A stretch of DNA of 64,000 nt. It comes from Anagrus nilaparvatae. Taxonomy: Eukaryota; Arthropoda; Insecta; Hymenoptera; Mymaridae. The position numbers and the translations under genes were made by a program. Of the stretch, positions 61,801-64,000 are shown in pieces; within the stretch, counting starts at the first letter, position 1, and each line of letters starts with the position of its first letter. Below the pieces are notes generated by a model. The model saw nothing but the letters and a program-made list of their open reading frames with translations. It made no database searches and was not told the DNA's origin. The stretch covers positions 23,206,001 to 23,270,000 of the forward strand of contig JAKSXM010000137.1 of the NCBI GenBank assembly GCA_022575985.1. The letters run 5' to 3'.

Positions 61801-62640
61801 ATTTATTAGTCTAGATCAGTTAATTTAAATATATTTGCCATAGAAACTAATTTTGTATTCCTATATACTATCCCTTAATTGTTACTATGGGTTAAAAAGT
61901 AATTTTATAAAAATTTTAGGTTACAAAGTGCAATTTGATATAAAAATGGTTATCGCAATTAATAGCTTAATATATAAACGCTGATAAAGAATTTAAGCAA
62001 ATATTAAAAATTGTTCTTTGAATACTGTCATAATTCTCTATACACACACAGATACTGACATAAATAAATACATAAAAAAGTAAATTGATTTATACTTATA
62101 TGCGATTTTTAAATGTTTACATATCATTTATAAGCTAACACATCTGCTAATAAAAAGCGACTTTTTAAAAAAAATATGTACATAAAAAAATCTTTTATGT
62201 GTAGACCTTTGCCATTAGCTTAAAGTTTAAACAGAATCAAAGTCAAGGTTACACCAGGTGTCCATTTTTTTTTTATTGACAGTCATAAATGTATTATTCA
62301 AAATTATTTGTAATTAAATTTTTTATGATTTTAATTTTTTGTTAAATTTGGATTAATTTTTTTCCTGTTAAAAGGGTTAAAATCACTATATTAAAAAAAT
62401 GGGGTGCAATAGTAAGAAGAAGAAAAAAAGTAAAGGATATAAAATAAAATTCAACTGTCAGTCTTATATAGTTGACGTGAGACCGCGAGAGATTCACAAT
62501 GCTTACAGTAATTCTCCTTCTCTCCTGTCCATCCATTCCGCTGTTCCTCATTCTAACTATACCTGTCTGCCTGTCCATCTATCCGTCCATCTATCTATTC
62601 ATGTCTTTCATTTTATCTATCTTTTTAACTTTATCTTTGT

Positions 62641-62681
<41 letters not shown>

Positions 62682-63207
62682 GAAAATAATACGAAAATTA
62701 TACTTGACATGATCTCTTTTTACATGTGTAAATGTTCAAAAATTTTACTTCTTTCATTTATTATAACTTATGTATATGCTATGTGAATGAAAATTCAACA
62801 ATTATTAATATCACCTTTTTCTTCTACGGATTCATTTTTTTGCAATATTTTTTTTTTGATATGTGAAATAAATGAAATGTAAAAATTTTTTTCAAATATA
62901 TCATAAAAAAGAAAGATACAGTTTTCATCATGATGAGAGGAATTAGTTTTGACTTTTAATAATTATTTTACATAGTCGCTTTTATTTAAATTCCAGAATA
63001 TATTTTGCTAACTTTTACATACGTTTTATTTTTTTTGTTAATCTCAATCAAACTTTTTTTTTTAAATAAGACAATACAAAATATTTTTATTAAATTGTTT
63101 TAATTTTAAATAATTTTAATTAATTTAAAACTTAATTTATAATGGGATTCTGTATAGAAATTCTACTGCATTTTATTAAATATGATCAAATTTGTTTATT
63201 CAAAATT
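58900..63207. other. AT-rich non-coding stretch
   Basis: No gene. GC-richer patches lie at about 60270-60420 and 61355-61400. A CCAT/CTAT/CTGT-type interrupted tetranucleotide repeat (62560-62640) runs into an (AT)n microsatellite at 62644-62677. Short frames at 59284-60183 and 62342-62786 are low-complexity or repeat-driven. Confidence 0.5.
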
Positions 63208-63242
63208 TTCTCGCAATTAAAATGAACTAACGAGATTATATA
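63208..63242 (+). promoter_or_regulatory. PSEA-like box + TATA, copy 9
   Basis: TTCTCGCAATTAAAATG (63208-63224), 12 bp, TATATA (63237-63242). Rightward transcription from about 63267 would end at T5 63321-63325, giving about 55-60 nt. It faces copy 10 across about 270 bp. Confidence 0.5.
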
Positions 63243-63509
63243 AGCGTATTGTTACATTCCCATATTATTTATTAGTAATACTCATTCTAAAATAATTATT
63301 AAATATATATTTGCTTAGCATTTTTGTTTTAAGTGTTTTTTCGGTTTCTATTAAGAATTCAATTTCATTATTCTCTTGTGAATATGATGGAATGATCGAA
63401 CATACTCACATTTAATATGTATTTCATAACTTACTGCAAATGCAATCTATAAGATTTTAATTAAATTAACGATTCCAGCTCTTTTTTAATTGTATTTAAG
63501 TGGTTAATA

Positions 63510-63544
63510 TATATACCTTCAGCTAGTCATTTCGCTTGCGAGAA
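63510..63544 (-). promoter_or_regulatory. PSEA-like box + TATA, copy 10
   Basis: TATATA 63510-63515, 12 bp, CATTTCGCTTGCGAGAA 63528-63544, one change from consensus. Leftward transcription from about 63485 has no T4 until 63289-63292, so a transcript of about 195 nt would overlap the product of copy 9 in antisense. Confidence 0.55.
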
Positions 63545-64000
63545 GCATATTGATAAATCTTGCTAATTATGGAGTTAAATTGAAATAGCAATTTAACTAA
63601 ATTATCTAATTGAGAATTTGAAGTTGTATGTGTAGAAAATTTCATTTAAATTTCTACTATCATAATAAATAAATTAATCTAAAATTTTGCTACAATAAAA
63701 AATATTCTTAAAATGATTTGTTTATTGATTTAGTTTAAATTTTTATTTGTCAAGAAAATTCTGCCATTTAGAAAAAAAAGAATAAAATTTTGGAGATCTT
63801 AAGTAAAACGGTTTTTTCTAGTAAGAAAAAAAAACCTTTATTTTTAAAGTAATATCCTGGGCAACATATATATTTATATGTGTATATTTATTTATTATAT
63901 TTGATTTCTACTTCATGATACTTTGTTTTAAAAAAATAATCGACATTTCAAGTAAAATAAAATAAAAAAACAAATATATATTGCTTGAAAGAGAAGAAAA
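63545..64000. other. AT-rich non-coding end of window
   Basis: I see nothing here beyond A/T-rich sequence. Confidence 0.5.

Overview
The window is a very AT-rich (roughly four-fifths A+T), almost gene-free stretch of animal nuclear DNA. An arthropod, most likely an insect, is suggested by intact Ty3/gypsy retrotransposon structure, TATA plus TCAGT-type initiators, and insect-style PSEA-12 bp-TATA promoter units. The extreme A+T would suit a parasitoid wasp, but that is inference from composition. No complete host protein-coding gene is present.

Host gene layout. The best reading is the 5' end and giant first intron(s) of one plus-strand gene. A candidate first coding exon (ATG at 13233, donor G|GTAAGT after 13311) is followed by three zero-length acceptor/donor junctions of the kind used in recursive splicing (21162, 31271, 45243). 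Between the second and third lies one GC-rich (about 66%) candidate exon at 31484-31582 with matching phase. No later exon was recognised, so the intron probably runs past 64000. Two TATA+Inr core promoters near 52.0-52.2 kb could be alternative starts.

Dispersed system. Ten copies of a bipartite motif lie on both strands from 6.4 to 63.5 kb. Each is a 17-bp box, TTCTCGCAAGTGAAATG in the sense direction, followed by exactly 12 bp and a TATATA box. This is the layout of insect U6-type RNA polymerase III promoters, but none is followed by U6 or another small RNA I recognise. Several are followed by T-run-terminated stretches that could be unannotated small RNAs. This is the most unusual content of the window.

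Mobile DNA. A complete, apparently young Ty3/gypsy element (53094-58673, minus strand, identical 263-bp LTRs, 5-bp target duplication, intact 1452-codon gag-pol) carries a 70-bp tandem array in its leader. It interrupts a cluster of TCACAC motifs, and similar clusters occur at 33.9-34.8 kb and 40.6-41.0 kb. TA-flanked CACTG-ended elements occur at 15.6-17.1 kb (one nested inside another, with a tRNA-like segment) and at 43.7-44.1 kb. Two large fold-back elements lie at 31.9-32.5 kb and 37.9-38.4 kb. The remainder is AT-rich DNA with microsatellites and homopolymer runs.
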